Source: an uncultured Bacteroidales bacterium (GTDB lineage Bacteria > Bacteroidota > Bacteroidia > Bacteroidales > P3). Taken from it: 64,000 nt of DNA. Of the stretch, positions 28,548-37,913 are shown piece by piece (position 1 is the first letter of the stretch; each line of letters opens with the position of its first letter). A program made the position numbers and the translations under genes. Location: contig CAMVMF010000010.1 in the NCBI GenBank assembly GCA_947168515.1, positions 1 through 64,000 of the forward strand. Direction: 5' to 3'. The notes under the pieces are model-generated. The model was not told the origin of the DNA. It worked only from the letters and a program-made list of their open reading frames with translations, and ran no database searches.

Positions 28548-30119
28548 ATGACAAAACATTTTTTATTACCCGCCTGCTGTTTGGGCCTTTTGCTGGCTGG
28601 TGGCTGCAAACCCGACGAGGTGGAGGTCGCTAATGAATTGGCCGACCAGATTGAGGTTGAGACCTATGCCGGCGGTCGACTTGGCACCACGTTCAATGCT
28701 TCGGCTTCTGCCTACGAAGACCCCACTCCGGCGGTGGAGAATGCCGGCATGACCAATAAGTTCCTCTATGGCGAGTACTTCTTTGAGCGTACCTATACCC
28801 AAAATAGCGAACCCTTCAAGGGTCTTGGTCCCCTGTATGTCCGCAGCTCCTGCATTGCCTGCCATCCCGGCTATGGTCACGGCAAACGCATGGAACGCTA
28901 CCGCGCCGACGAGTGGGGCAACGGCTATCTGTTGGTTATCTACAACAAACTGAACGACCAGTACGTCAGCTGTGTCACCGGAATGCCTCAGACCAAGGCG
29001 GTGGCACCCTTTAAGGCCCCTATCGACGAGGAGGGCATACACATCTCGTGGCTGCCCTATACCGATGAATGGGGCAACACCTTCCCCGATGGCGAAACCT
29101 ACAGTCTCATCTATCCCGAAGTGACCATTGATGAGGAAGCCTTCTATGTGCCGTTGGACATCCCCTATGCCAACATGGGAGTGCTGTTGGAATCCACCAT
29201 CGGCATCTATGGCACAGGTCTGGTCGATGCCATCCCCGACGATTCGCTAAAGGCTCAGTACATCAAGGAGACGCAGGACGGCATCCTGCCCCATGGCCTC
29301 AATCCCGCCATCTGGAACGGCAGCGACTGGGCCAAGACCTATGCCAATACGGGACATCCCCTGCGCTACACCTACGCACTGTCACGTGGCCCATTGCAGG
29401 ATGCCCCAGGTGCCAATGCCATTTGGAACATCACCAATGTGACCCGAAGCACCAAGCCTAAGCATTATATGACCACCATCTATGCTACCACGGCCTCTAG
29501 GGACCCCGAGGTGCAGGAGAAATTCTATGATTACTTTCCCCAATACCGTACCGAGGCCGGCGTGGAACAGGACATCTATAACTATTTGATGGGAGAAAAC
29601 GTTCCGGCCGACATGAGCGACGAGGACTACACCAACTTCATGATTTGGCACCGTGGTCTGGCAGTTCCGGCAGCACGTAACTTGGCCGACACCACCGTGC
29701 AGCGTGGCCGCAAGCTCTTCCGCGAGATGGGCTGTGCCTACTGCCACCGCCCCTCCTGGAAAACGGGCGAGGACAACTTCACCGACCCCACAGGCTTCTT
29801 TCGCGATGGCGACAGCCGTCTGCCCCGCTACCCTTATCAGACCATTTGGCCATATAGCGACTTTGTGCAGCACAAGCTGATGATGAAGAACGACATCCGC
29901 ACGGGTTGGTGCCGTACGACTCCTCTTTGGGGTCGGGGTCTGAGCATGGTGTGTACCGGTGCACAGGACCGTCTGCACGACTGCCGCGCCCGCAATGTGG
30001 TCGAAGCCATCATGTGGCACGGTTCCAAGGACAGCGATGCTCGCTACTCGGTTGAACAGTTCCGTAAACTATCCAAGTCCGACCGCGAGGCCGTGGTCAA
30101 ATTCATCAACGCCATCTGA
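28548..30119 (+). CDS. Dihaem oxidoreductase (DHOR-type) c-type cytochrome lipoprotein
   Basis: 523 residues. A lipoprotein signal ends LLAGGCKPDE. Two c-type haem motifs are visible: CIACH at about 102-106 and CAYCH at about 395-399, the second in GRKLFREMGCAYCH, which is the usual cytochrome-peroxidase-like layout of this family. Family members are found with imelysins and are thought to reduce or oxidise periplasmic substrates, perhaps ferric or ferrous iron. The haems need a maturation system; a ResB/CcsA fusion lies at 32536-34584, although not in the same operon. The gene ends 19 bases before a terminator. Confidence 0.88.
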   Translation: MTKHFLLPACCLGLLLAGGCKPDEVEVANELADQIEVETYAGGRLGTTFNASASAYEDPTPAVENAGMTNKFLYGEYFFERTYTQNSEPFKGLGPLYVRSSCIACHPGYGHGKRMERYRADEWGNGYLLVIYNKLNDQYVSCVTGMPQTKAVAPFKAPIDEEGIHISWLPYTDEWGNTFPDGETYSLIYPEVTIDEEAFYVPLDIPYANMGVLLESTIGIYGTGLVDAIPDDSLKAQYIKETQDGILPHGLNPAIWNGSDWAKTYANTGHPLRYTYALSRGPLQDAPGANAIWNITNVTRSTKPKHYMTTIYATTASRDPEVQEKFYDYFPQYRTEAGVEQDIYNYLMGENVPADMSDEDYTNFMIWHRGLAVPAARNLADTTVQRGRKLFREMGCAYCHRPSWKTGEDNFTDPTGFFRDGDSRLPRYPYQTIWPYSDFVQHKLMMKNDIRTGWCRTTPLWGRGLSMVCTGAQDRLHDCRARNVVEAIMWHGSKDSDARYSVEQFRKLSKSDREAVVKFINAI

Positions 30120-30138
30120 CCACTACCTTATACAAAGA

Positions 30139-30178
30139 AGAGGGTGTCTCAAAAGTCAAAGACATCCTCTTTTTTTTT
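30139..30178 (+). terminator. Terminator hairpin after the dihaem gene; same family as the hairpin at 45421-45449
   Basis: Arms AGAGGGTGTCT (30139-30149) and AGACATCCTCT (30160-30170) pair with one G-T wobble and are followed by eight T. The loop side reads CAAAAGTCAA. The reverse complement of 45421-45449 is nearly the same hairpin. Confidence 0.8.
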
Positions 30179-30294
30179 ACCAGTAGTTTGAGGTTTGTAC
30201 CAAATAATCGATTCCCGTTAGGAAATAATATACTTTTGATGCACCCTCTTGCTATTACGTTTCTCTAAAACAGCGGGTTTGCCTGGCAAGTCAG

Positions 30295-30957
30295 TTACAG
30301 GCTCTCAATAAACTTCTTTACATCCCAGAAATTGTCACGTACCTTGGCCAACTCTGAAGGGGGCAAATACCACCATTGATTGGCCAGGAGTTCTTTGATG
30401 GTTTCCTCGTCAAATCGGTATTTCACTACTTTCGCTGGAACTCCTGCTACCACGGCATAGGGGGGCACATCGTGTACCACCACGGCCCCGGCTCCTACCA
30501 CAGCCCCATCCCCAATAGTGACCCCGTCCAGCACCAACACATTGGCACCTATGAAGACATCGTTACCGATGTGTGTCAGCTTGGATTCAGCAAATATGTT
30601 CTTTTTGCAAAGGGTGGTTCCGTTTTGGCAGGCGGTAGAATAAAACATTGGAGAAGTGCTAACGCCATTGGTGGGGTGCATTCCCAGTCCGCAGCAGAAG
30701 TTTGGTCCGATGGAGCAGAATTTGCCTATTTCGGTATTGGAGACATTGGCGTTCTTTGAAATATAGGAGTAGTCGCCCATTTTCATGTTGTAGAAGAAAT
30801 AGGGCGGGTTAATCATTGTGTGGTGACCAAAGGTGCATTGCGAACGGTCGCTCCTGACTAGCGAATAGCCGTAGGTCTTGCCTTTGAGTATAGTCGGCAT
30901 GTCCAGCCAGCGGCCCAACAGCCGCTGAATGCGGTATTTCATTTTTTTCTTCGCCAT
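30295..30957 (-). CDS. Hexapeptide-repeat acyltransferase (CatB/xenobiotic acetyltransferase type)
   Basis: 220 residues. The middle holds left-handed beta-helix repeats ([56 protein letters not shown]). The motif [11 protein letters not shown] at about residue 92 carries the histidine expected to be catalytic in CatB-type enzymes. The C-terminus ([15 protein letters not shown]) is also typical. These enzymes O-acetylate sugars or antibiotics with acetyl-CoA. It overlaps the end of the glycosyltransferase gene by 19 bases, so acetylation of a surface polysaccharide is more likely than drug resistance. An alternative start at 30942 would shrink the overlap. Confidence 0.9.
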   Translation of the reverse strand: MAKKKMKYRIQRLLGRWLDMPTILKGKTYGYSLVRSDRSQCTFGHHTMINPPYFFYNMKMGDYSYISKNANVSNTEIGKFCSIGPNFCCGLGMHPTNGVSTSPMFYSTACQNGTTLCKKNIFAESKLTHIGNDVFIGANVLVLDGVTIGDGAVVGAGAVVVHDVPPYAVVAGVPAKVVKYRFDEETIKELLANQWWYLPPSELAKVRDNFWDVKKFIESL

Positions 30958-31904
30958 GGGCCTTTGTGTCCAAGAGATTTCTTGATTCTTTTGTTTATCA
31001 TATAGCGAATTATCTGGTTCCTAGTCCATTCCTTGCGGTTGGGTTCGAAGTACATGAAGTGGAACTGCCGGTCTGCTTCGCTCATGATTTCTTCTGATGC
31101 GGGGTGGGTCAGGGGCAGTATGGGCGAGGTGGGGATGTTGTCGATGATATTGCCTTTGCCCAAGGGGTGGGTTGCGTTGTCGATGGTTCCAATGTTGCTC
31201 GAAAGGTTCACGTTTGGAATGATGCCTTTGCCGTGATGTAGCCAGATGGACATGAAGAACTGCATGTCCCAGCTGGAGTTGCCCACACCGTCTTTGTGCA
31301 CTTCGTCTAGACGGTCGCACCAGTACTCGCGCTCCAGGGTTCCACAGCCATATTTTCGCAGTGCTCGCGAAAGGTCGAAGCGTGAGGTCTTCTTCAGCCG
31401 TATGTCGAAGGCCTGCCACGCCCTTTTCCATGTGGCCCAGGAGCACAGATTACGGTTCATCATAGAGAAATAGTAACTTCCGTCGCCCCATTTGTGTTTG
31501 TCCACATTCATGCTTCCAATGGCTTTCACCGTAGCGTCGTTGCGGTATCTCTCCAACAATTCTGCGGCATATGGGAAAAAATCCAGATGTGGCACGGCAT
31601 CATCCTCCAGGATAATACCTTCTTCCACATTGGAAAAGAACCAGTTGAGAGCTGCTTCCGGCCCTGGTCCGCAACCCAAATTGGTGCTCGAATAGTTGGT
31701 GAGTACCTGGGTTTCGGTTCCTTCAGTCAACTCTTTTATTATGGCACGTACCTCGGCAAGGGGGGCTTCGTCGTTTTTCCCAATCCTAGGGCCATCCTGA
31801 AAAACAAATAGATTGCTAGGGGGCAGCTGCATCACCACCTCCAACACTTTTCGTGTATAGTCTGGCCGGTTAAAGTTTATTATTAGAATTGGGGTACTGA
31901 ACAT
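30939..31904 (-). CDS. Glycosyltransferase (GT-A fold)
   Basis: 321 residues. The opening strand [18 protein letters not shown], the strand LFVFQDGPR, and the metal-site region [11 protein letters not shown] (acidic EDD at about 100) indicate a nucleotide-sugar transferase of the GT-A fold. The later stretch SWATWKRAW is frequent in this subgroup. No membrane segment, so it is cytosolic. It is paired by overlap with the acyltransferase downstream, so the two probably modify one glycan. A TATCTTTG -7 box on the minus strand (32004-32011) lies 100 bases upstream, but no good -33 is seen. The donor sugar cannot be told. Confidence 0.85.
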   Translation of the reverse strand: MFSTPILIINFNRPDYTRKVLEVVMQLPPSNLFVFQDGPRIGKNDEAPLAEVRAIIKELTEGTETQVLTNYSSTNLGCGPGPEAALNWFFSNVEEGIILEDDAVPHLDFFPYAAELLERYRNDATVKAIGSMNVDKHKWGDGSYYFSMMNRNLCSWATWKRAWQAFDIRLKKTSRFDLSRALRKYGCGTLEREYWCDRLDEVHKDGVGNSSWDMQFFMSIWLHHGKGIIPNVNLSSNIGTIDNATHPLGKGNIIDNIPTSPILPLTHPASEEIMSEADRQFHFMYFEPNRKEWTRNQIIRYMINKRIKKSLGHKGPWRRKK

Positions 31905-32065
31905 TGTAATCGAGTCTGTGTTAGTTTCTACCTATTGTATCGTCTGTGTTATACTGATGATTTTTAATTGAATAAGCGGTATTTCCTATGATAAATGACC
32001 TTGCAAAGATATAAAAAATATTTAATTGAATGTTTTTTTGTGTTTTGTTTATTACATCCAATCCT

Positions 32066-32392
32066 TCATTTTTTCTTGCGGGGGTCGCGGAAAGTGGTGG
32101 GGTAGGGCACTTTGCGCTGTGGGTTCTTGGGAAACCAGCCGCGCAGCACTCGACGCTCCTGTTCAAAGAGTTCTTTGATGCCCCACAGGCTGCTGAATCC
32201 TACCACACCAACGATTATGCTGATTATTTGGTTCTTTATGCATAGCGACGACACGATGCATAAAATACCCAGCAGCAGAAACCACCACCAGCACCGTTTG
32301 CTTAGGTAGTATTCAGCCTTGATTACGATGGGATGAAAAATACCTATGGTAAGAAATGCCGCTATGCCGATGATAATGCCAGTATAGTTCAT
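32066..32392 (-). CDS. DUF4491 family membrane protein
   Basis: 108 residues with three hydrophobic segments (about 5-22, 36-54, 57-75) and a basic C-terminal tail rich in Lys, Arg and Pro. The sequence GIFHPIVIKAEYY followed by KRCWWWFLLLG matches the DUF4491 family, which is common in Bacteroidales and has no known function. It stands alone, with a possible minus-strand -7 box (TATATTTG) at 32472-32479. Confidence 0.85.
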   Translation of the reverse strand: MNYTGIIIGIAAFLTIGIFHPIVIKAEYYLSKRCWWWFLLLGILCIVSSLCIKNQIISIIVGVVGFSSLWGIKELFEQERRVLRGWFPKNPQRKVPYPTTFRDPRKKK

Positions 32393-32535
32393 TTGATGTA
32401 AAATGTTTCTTGATACGTAACTTTTTGATAATTACAAGTTAAATGCGTTTTCTCTTGTAGAAAGTGAAATGCAAATATACAAATTAATCATGAATTGTTG
32501 CATTCCGTGTTGGCAAAACCCCTTCGTCTTCACTA

Positions 32536-34584
32536 TCATGCGTAACTGTGCATCCCGCCCAACACAAGGTTGACACCGAAATAGGTGACCAGCACGCTCA
32601 GGAAGGCCAGCACGGCATACCAGTGGTACGTGCGCGGCTTTTGCAAGGCGGGGAGGCTATGCCCATGGAGCAGCAGGCCGTAAACAATAAGTGTAATCAG
32701 TGCCCACACCTCCTTGGGGTCCCAACTCCAATAGGTACCCCACGATACATTGGCCCACACGGCTCCAATGAAGATGCCCACCGCCAGCAGGAACACTGCG
32801 GGATAGAGCATGATGAGGCTCACCACTTGCAACCGCTCCTGCAACTCCCTGCCCCCGATGAGGGCGGCTATGCCCATCAGCATCACGAAGGCCAGCAGGG
32901 TATAGGAGAGCATGATGACCGCCACGTGTATGCACAGCAGCGGCGAGTCCAGCACTGGGGCCATCTGTGTCATGGCGGGATTGCTGCCGCTCATCATGGC
33001 CACCATCAGTGCCAATCCGGCCATCAACATTCCGCAGGGCAGCGAAAGCGAAATCTTACGCTGTGCTGCCCATGCCAGCACGGCCAGGCAGAGGGCCAAG
33101 AAACACATCGTCTCGTATCCGTTGGTAAGGGGGATAAACCCTTGTGCCACCCAACGCAGCACGAAGAGCAACAACAGGTATAGACTCAGGCCTACTGTAA
33201 TGATAGTCCCGGCCAGGGTAGTCCAGCGGCGAGGACGCCTTTGTGCTCCCAGGCAGTAGACCATGTAGGCAAAGAACAGCAGTCCCAGCGTGGTGCAGGC
33301 CATGGCCACGGGCTTGGTTCGCGACAGGCGGTTCCATGCTCGCTCGGCTCCCATGCGGGCTGCCGAGGGCAACTCTGCTCCGAGCCGTTTCTCCTGATAG
33401 CGCGTGAGTTTGTTCAGCACGGTGTCGAGGGTCGCAAAATCACTATTGAAAGCCAGTTCTGTACAATAACGAAGGTGTTGCCGAATAAAAATGAACTCCT
33501 CCTCACCGATAGTCATGGGCAGGTGGTCGCCGGGTGAATACCACGCCAATGCCCCTGCCGAGTCGCGCACGGGATATATCTTATACAGCGTCCCCGACAT
33601 CAGCATCATTTGCAATTCTTGTTGCTCCTGCAAGTGCTTACCCACCTTGGTGGGCACTTCCATCCACTGTGCCGGAAAGAACATCCAGCCGCTCAGCACC
33701 TGCTCTGCTGTCAGTCCGTGGTAGGAGGGGTTGCCGTAGAGCTTGGTGCTCACATCGCGTGCCAGTGTCTGCAAGGGACACACGCGGTCCTGATACAGCA
33801 CATAGCTGTGTCCGAGTAGGTCTGCACTCTGGCGCGAGAGGGTGGGGGGCAGGCTCTCCTTCGCCCTGGCCCCGCCGCAAGCCACCAGCAACAGCAGCAC
33901 CAGGGCAGTGCCCTGTTTCAGCAGCGGACTTTTTAGCAACTGGCGGAAACGGCTGTCTTTCTCGAAGAAGAAGCCGATAAAACTGAGCAGCAGTAAAATA
34001 TAGCCGGTATACGTAACGCCGATGCCCCAGGGGTCGTGGGTGGCGGTGAGGACCACTGCCCCGCTGCCTCCCTCGTCATAGCCGGTCATATACAGTCGGT
34101 AACCATGGTAACGGCCTATATGGTTCATGCTCACGTCCATTGGGGTCTGTCCGCCTGTTGCGTCGCCTATGGTCAGGTGGCTGACGAAGTTTTGTGGGGC
34201 TTGAGTACCGGAGTGATGCACAATTTCAAATTCCTCCAGTGTTATGCTGAACGGCAGCTCACTGTTGGTCTCTCCGGGTGCAAGTTCCAGACGGTGTTTT
34301 TGTCCCGTGAGGGTGGTCAGCAGGGCCCCTATTAGGATGAGGCCAAAGGCCAGATGGATGCCGAAGGTGAGCGGTCGGCGGATGAGCTTTGCCTGGGCTA
34401 TCACCACAGCCGAGGCGACAAAAAACAGGGCCCACAACAGGGCAAACCATAGGGTGTGATACACTTTGTCGGCGGCTACTACAGGTCCTTCAGCTTTTTC
34501 AATAAAAGTACCCACTGCCATGGCAATGATTGTTAGTGCCATGACAGTGAGCGGTATAAGACGTATGATACGATTCTTCTTCAT
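32536..34584 (-). CDS. ccsBA: ResB-CcsA fusion, system II cytochrome c synthetase
   Basis: 682 residues. The N-terminal part (about 1-230) has four membrane segments around a periplasmic beta-rich ResB-like domain (GQKHRLELAPGE; LPFSITLEEFEI). A central periplasmic stretch (about 240-420) follows. The C-terminal part is CcsA with multiple helices and the haem-binding WWD motif WGTYWSWDPKEVW at about 615-627. The protein exports haem and attaches it to CxxCH motifs of c-type cytochromes. It probably serves the dihaem protein at 28548-30119, among others. A TATTTTTG -7 box (minus, 34609-34616) lies just upstream of the ATG, so the leader would be short. Confidence 0.92.
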   Translation of the reverse strand: MKKNRIIRLIPLTVMALTIIAMAVGTFIEKAEGPVVAADKVYHTLWFALLWALFFVASAVVIAQAKLIRRPLTFGIHLAFGLILIGALLTTLTGQKHRLELAPGETNSELPFSITLEEFEIVHHSGTQAPQNFVSHLTIGDATGGQTPMDVSMNHIGRYHGYRLYMTGYDEGGSGAVVLTATHDPWGIGVTYTGYILLLLSFIGFFFEKDSRFRQLLKSPLLKQGTALVLLLLVACGGARAKESLPPTLSRQSADLLGHSYVLYQDRVCPLQTLARDVSTKLYGNPSYHGLTAEQVLSGWMFFPAQWMEVPTKVGKHLQEQQELQMMLMSGTLYKIYPVRDSAGALAWYSPGDHLPMTIGEEEFIFIRQHLRYCTELAFNSDFATLDTVLNKLTRYQEKRLGAELPSAARMGAERAWNRLSRTKPVAMACTTLGLLFFAYMVYCLGAQRRPRRWTTLAGTIITVGLSLYLLLLFVLRWVAQGFIPLTNGYETMCFLALCLAVLAWAAQRKISLSLPCGMLMAGLALMVAMMSGSNPAMTQMAPVLDSPLLCIHVAVIMLSYTLLAFVMLMGIAALIGGRELQERLQVVSLIMLYPAVFLLAVGIFIGAVWANVSWGTYWSWDPKEVWALITLIVYGLLLHGHSLPALQKPRTYHWYAVLAFLSVLVTYFGVNLVLGGMHSYA

Positions 34585-34692
34585 TTGCCAACTTCATTTT
34601 TGAAGTTGCAAAAATACTACTTTTTTTTTATTCGTCGTATCATTAATAATAGTGATTTCTTTCAGTCCTCGGTGTCAGCGAGGCCGAAAGGG

Positions 34693-35298
34693 CTACAACC
34701 TATAGTGGACCCCTACCACCACATGAGGGTTCAGTCCATATTCCTGCATCCCAATGGGAAAACTGAACGAGCCGTAATAGGCTTTGCCGTAAAGGGTAAT
34801 GCCCATTGGCAGGGTGTAGCCCAATCCTATGCCTACTCCCAAGTCCAAATCCTGTGGGTTTTTGGCCACTCGGGCGTTCAGTGTCACGTCGAACGGCGTT
34901 GCTTCGTGGTAAAGCAGCGGAAGCAGATGCAGCGTCCCTTCCAGTCCCAAAGCAAATGCCGGATAGTTCTCCAATGTCTTTATCGATGATTCACCCCATT
35001 CGGGGGTGTATATCGTCTGATCCCAATACTCTAATCTGCCATGAGAACCGCAGTAGCCCAGGTAGGCACTAACTGTCCATGTGCGGTTTATGTCGTATGT
35101 TACCACCAGATTGGCCGAGTTGTTGGGGTGGTTGCGGAAGATGCCGCTAGGGTATTCGTAGTTGCGGACCACGGTGTGGGCAAATTCGGCCCCTAGGGTG
35201 AAGTTGTGCCAGAATGGGCGGTACCAGAAGTCGGGTTTCTCCTGCCCTTGGCAGGCAAGGCTCAGCAGCAGCGTGGCTATGATGAATGCTTTTTTCAT
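34693..35298 (-). CDS. Outer-membrane beta-barrel protein
   Basis: 201 residues from the chosen ATG at 35298 (MKKAFIIATLLLSLACQG); an in-frame ATG four codons upstream is less likely because it puts acidic residues before the signal. The signal could be cut by either peptidase, since SLAC is a possible lipobox. The body has amphipathic strands (HNFTLGAEFAHTVV; WTVSAYLGYCGSHG; LGVGIGLGYTLPMG) and ends VVVGVHYRL, as in small 8-strand barrels. It is last of a five-gene minus-strand run starting with an ECF sigma factor, 34 bases after the previous gene. Ligand unknown. Confidence 0.75.
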   Translation of the reverse strand: MKKAFIIATLLLSLACQGQEKPDFWYRPFWHNFTLGAEFAHTVVRNYEYPSGIFRNHPNNSANLVVTYDINRTWTVSAYLGYCGSHGRLEYWDQTIYTPEWGESSIKTLENYPAFALGLEGTLHLLPLLYHEATPFDVTLNARVAKNPQDLDLGVGIGLGYTLPMGITLYGKAYYGSFSFPIGMQEYGLNPHVVVGVHYRL

Positions 35299-35332
35299 AT
35301 CAATTATCATTTAAGAGTAGAAAAATCAAAAA

Positions 35333-36730
35333 TTATAAATCCAGCATTAACCCCAAGCGGAATGGATAGAAAGGTATCAAGCTTTGGGCCGCAAACGAAA
35401 AGCTGAAGCCTGAAGGGTCTGGCAACTGCAACATCACACTCCAACGCGACCAGCCTACGGTTATACGGTAGTCCACTGTTGAGAATAGGCCTATTTCTCC
35501 ATAATTGAGATGCTTGTCGTTGATTATCATTCCTGTGGCACTATTTGTCTCAGGGTTTTCGTCCCATTGGCAATAGCGGCTATTCAGCTTGCCCTGCCCC
35601 AGGCCAAAGCCAGGAACCACAGCCACACTCACGTGGAATCCTTTGTGGTGTTTGCGGTCGGCATAGTAGGTAAGGGAGATGGGGAAGGTGATGTAGTTGG
35701 TGGTGATATGGGTACTCCAGTTGTTGAGTGAGTCGCCGCCTCCGTATGGGGGATTTCTAGGTGTAAGGTATATGTTGTCGGCTTGATGGGTATATTCATT
35801 CCAGTCTGAAACGATGTAGCCCACATAGGGGTCTTTGAATCGGTAGTGGCTGTAGGAGTAGCCTACCCCTATCCCAATGGCAAAGTGTTTGCGGCAGATG
35901 ACGTCATAGCCCAGCTCCACTTGGTGGCTACCTAGGGTGGTCTTCATGGATGGGTAGGCAATGTGCGATTCAGGGTATGTTTCCTCTTTCCATCCAAGGC
36001 CCGAAGTGGCTGTGCGGCCACCATTCAGTAAGGCTGTCGACAGCCGCAGGTGTATGCGTTGGGCAGGGCGATAGCGGATTTGCTTGGGCTCGAATGGCTT
36101 ATAGCCGTCGGTTTTGTAGGTTAGGAGGTTGTGTTTGTTGGCTTGCGACTCGCCGTTGCGTATCCCGCCGTAGATGATGGCGTTGTCCTTGGTGTTCTCC
36201 GAGTAGTTGTCGGCTGTGTAGGTGTCGTAGTAGATGATGGAGTTCTTCTCGGCTATCATCCTTATGTCTTCAGCCTCTATCGGCGACTCTATGTCCACCA
36301 TGCTGTAGTCATCGGTTTGCAAGTGTAGGAATTTGTATTTCAGTTTGTGGCCATACCCTTTTGATGAACGGAGAACTACACGGTTGTAAAGCCTATTGTG
36401 TATAAATAGTTTTTCTGTTCTTAGGTGTATTTCGATGAGGGTGAATGCGCCATACCCGGCTACTATAAGATTGTCCCACATGCGGACTTGGTCTGCCTGA
36501 TATTTAAAAATAGGCTGCGAAATCTGCGATGTGTCGCTCCAGTAGGGGTTTATAATGGCCACATAGTCCGTGGTGTCTTGGATAATGTATACTGTGGTGT
36601 ACTCGCCTGTCACGCTGATACCCAATGCCTTCTCAGGGTTTATCTCCAGGTGCTGAATCATTATTTGGGGCTCCTGGGCCGCCACCGTCGTGGCGGCCAG
36701 CAAGAACACTATTAGGGTTAAACGTTTCAT
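35333..36730 (-). CDS. Exported protein with beta-helix-like head and outer-membrane barrel
   Basis: 465 residues with a clear signal peptide (MKRLTLIVFLLAATTVAA, cut before QEP). The first part (about 20-180) is made of short beta strands reminiscent of auto-transporter-like or DUF2807-type heads (GISVTGEYTTVYII; LIVAGYGAFTLIEIHL). The second part (about 220-465) has barrel strands (HFAIGIGVGYSYSHYRF; GFHVSVAVVPGFGLG) and ends LIPFYPFRLGLMLDL. The arrangement suggests an outer-membrane anchored surface protein. It belongs to the sigma/anti-sigma operon. No family is recognised with certainty. Confidence 0.75.
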   Translation of the reverse strand: MKRLTLIVFLLAATTVAAQEPQIMIQHLEINPEKALGISVTGEYTTVYIIQDTTDYVAIINPYWSDTSQISQPIFKYQADQVRMWDNLIVAGYGAFTLIEIHLRTEKLFIHNRLYNRVVLRSSKGYGHKLKYKFLHLQTDDYSMVDIESPIEAEDIRMIAEKNSIIYYDTYTADNYSENTKDNAIIYGGIRNGESQANKHNLLTYKTDGYKPFEPKQIRYRPAQRIHLRLSTALLNGGRTATSGLGWKEETYPESHIAYPSMKTTLGSHQVELGYDVICRKHFAIGIGVGYSYSHYRFKDPYVGYIVSDWNEYTHQADNIYLTPRNPPYGGGDSLNNWSTHITTNYITFPISLTYYADRKHHKGFHVSVAVVPGFGLGQGKLNSRYCQWDENPETNSATGMIINDKHLNYGEIGLFSTVDYRITVGWSRWSVMLQLPDPSGFSFSFAAQSLIPFYPFRLGLMLDL

Positions 36731-36771
36731 AATGCAGTTGTTTCTTTATAAGTTGGCCATGGTGTGAGGAA

Positions 36772-37209
36772 CTAGCGACGGTGCAGCACTATCTTGTCGG
36801 CGTTCAGCTCCGTATCGCCCTCTCCTTCTAATGGGATAACAATGGTTTTGTCCGCGGGGTTGTAGCTGAAGGGCATCGGTGCTTCTTCCACCATCAGCAC
36901 CCCGTTCTCCTTGCCATCGAAGGTGTAGGTGATGGAGGTGGTGTCTTGGTCGTCATATTCCTCTCCGTCAACGAGGGTGGTCATGTCGTAGGCAAAAGTG
37001 CCGTTCTGTTCGTCGGTGAAAGTCAGGGTGTACTCGGCTCGGGTAATCAGCACGCCACCGGCGTAGTGCAGCTCCTCGGGGTTGTTTTCAATCACGCCCA
37101 CCCATTGGGTGCAGGCCAGTTTCACTGTGGTGTCGTTCTCTTCGTTTTTGTTGCAGGCAGCGGCGGTCAGCATCAGGGCCGCCATCAGAGTTGCAAAAAT
37201 CTTTTTCAT
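36772..37209 (-). CDS. Putative lipoprotein
   Basis: 145 residues. The signal ends LMLTAAACNKNEEN, with Cys at about 19, followed by an acidic and Asn-rich stretch as in surface lipoproteins of Bacteroidota. The mature part is mostly beta strands (EYTLTFTDEQNGTFAYDMT; SITYTFDGKENGVLMVEE), about the size of a lipocalin-like fold. It lies 35 bases after the anti-sigma candidate and 41 bases before the next gene on the same strand. Function unknown. Confidence 0.8.
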   Translation of the reverse strand: MKKIFATLMAALMLTAAACNKNEENDTTVKLACTQWVGVIENNPEELHYAGGVLITRAEYTLTFTDEQNGTFAYDMTTLVDGEEYDDQDTTSITYTFDGKENGVLMVEEAPMPFSYNPADKTIVIPLEGEGDTELNADKIVLHRR

Positions 37210-37244
37210 GTTGTTGTGTTTTTTAAGTTAGTATCATGTTATTA

Positions 37245-37910
37245 TCAATAGTCTTCTAAGTCTTGGGTGACCAAGGCCAACAGCGGCTCTATGACGGCTT
37301 CATGGAAGCTGTTGCGCGGAGGCGGCACTATGTTGACCAGCAGTTGCGTCTCTGTTTCAGCAAGGTTCGAGGTGTTCTCCCCATAGGCTACTAGCCGGTG
37401 GGTCTCTATTGTGTTGCTTGGGAGTGGTGCTGTTGTGGACGGCTTCTTCTCCTCTATGGCATCCTTTAATACTGCTTCGGTGGAAGGCTCCTCCGAGACA
37501 GGTAGGTCGGCTTCGCTTTTGATAGCTTCTGCTATGTCTTCTCTGGTTTGAGTTAGGTACAAGATGTGGGGTGTACTGGGGTGGCTTTCCTGTCTGGCAG
37601 TGGTAGCGTCCGCTGCGTCGGCCGTGAGGGTGACAGGCTTTCTCGGGGTCGTGTTCTGGGCCAGAATAGGTTGGCGGTCTGCCGTTGCGGTAGGCTTTGT
37701 TATGCCGATGCCTACAGTGACCAAGAGTGCCAGGCAGGCGGCAGCACTCACCGTCGGCCACAGCCAGCGGCGGCGGTGACGTTCCGCTTCGTGTTGTGCG
37801 ATGCTTTCGTGCAGTTGCTCCAAGGTGATGTCGGCCAGTGCCTGCTCCATCTCCTTGTTGTCTTGCTGCCACTCCGAGCGGTATTGGTTCAAAAAGTTGT
37901 CTTCCTGCAT
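37245..37910 (-). CDS. Probable anti-sigma factor, single membrane segment
   Basis: 221 residues. A cytosolic N-terminus (about 1-48, rich in Glu, Gln and Arg) precedes one membrane segment (about 51-72, WPTVSAAACLALLVTVGIGI); the remaining about 145 residues are periplasmic and low in structure, with many Pro, Thr and Glu. It starts three bases after the stop of the ECF sigma gene, the standard position for the partner anti-sigma factor. The N-terminal region lacks the zinc motif of ZAS-type anti-sigmas, so the assignment rests on topology and position. Confidence 0.75.
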   Translation of the reverse strand: MQEDNFLNQYRSEWQQDNKEMEQALADITLEQLHESIAQHEAERHRRRWLWPTVSAAACLALLVTVGIGITKPTATADRQPILAQNTTPRKPVTLTADAADATTARQESHPSTPHILYLTQTREDIAEAIKSEADLPVSEEPSTEAVLKDAIEEKKPSTTAPLPSNTIETHRLVAYGENTSNLAETETQLLVNIVPPPRNSFHEAVIEPLLALVTQDLEDY

Positions 37911-37913
37911 GAC

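Noticed and set aside
30295-30957. Chloramphenicol resistance gene
   Set aside because: Although CatB-like, it overlaps a glycosyltransferase gene, which fits polysaccharide acetylation better; resistance cannot be claimed from sequence.
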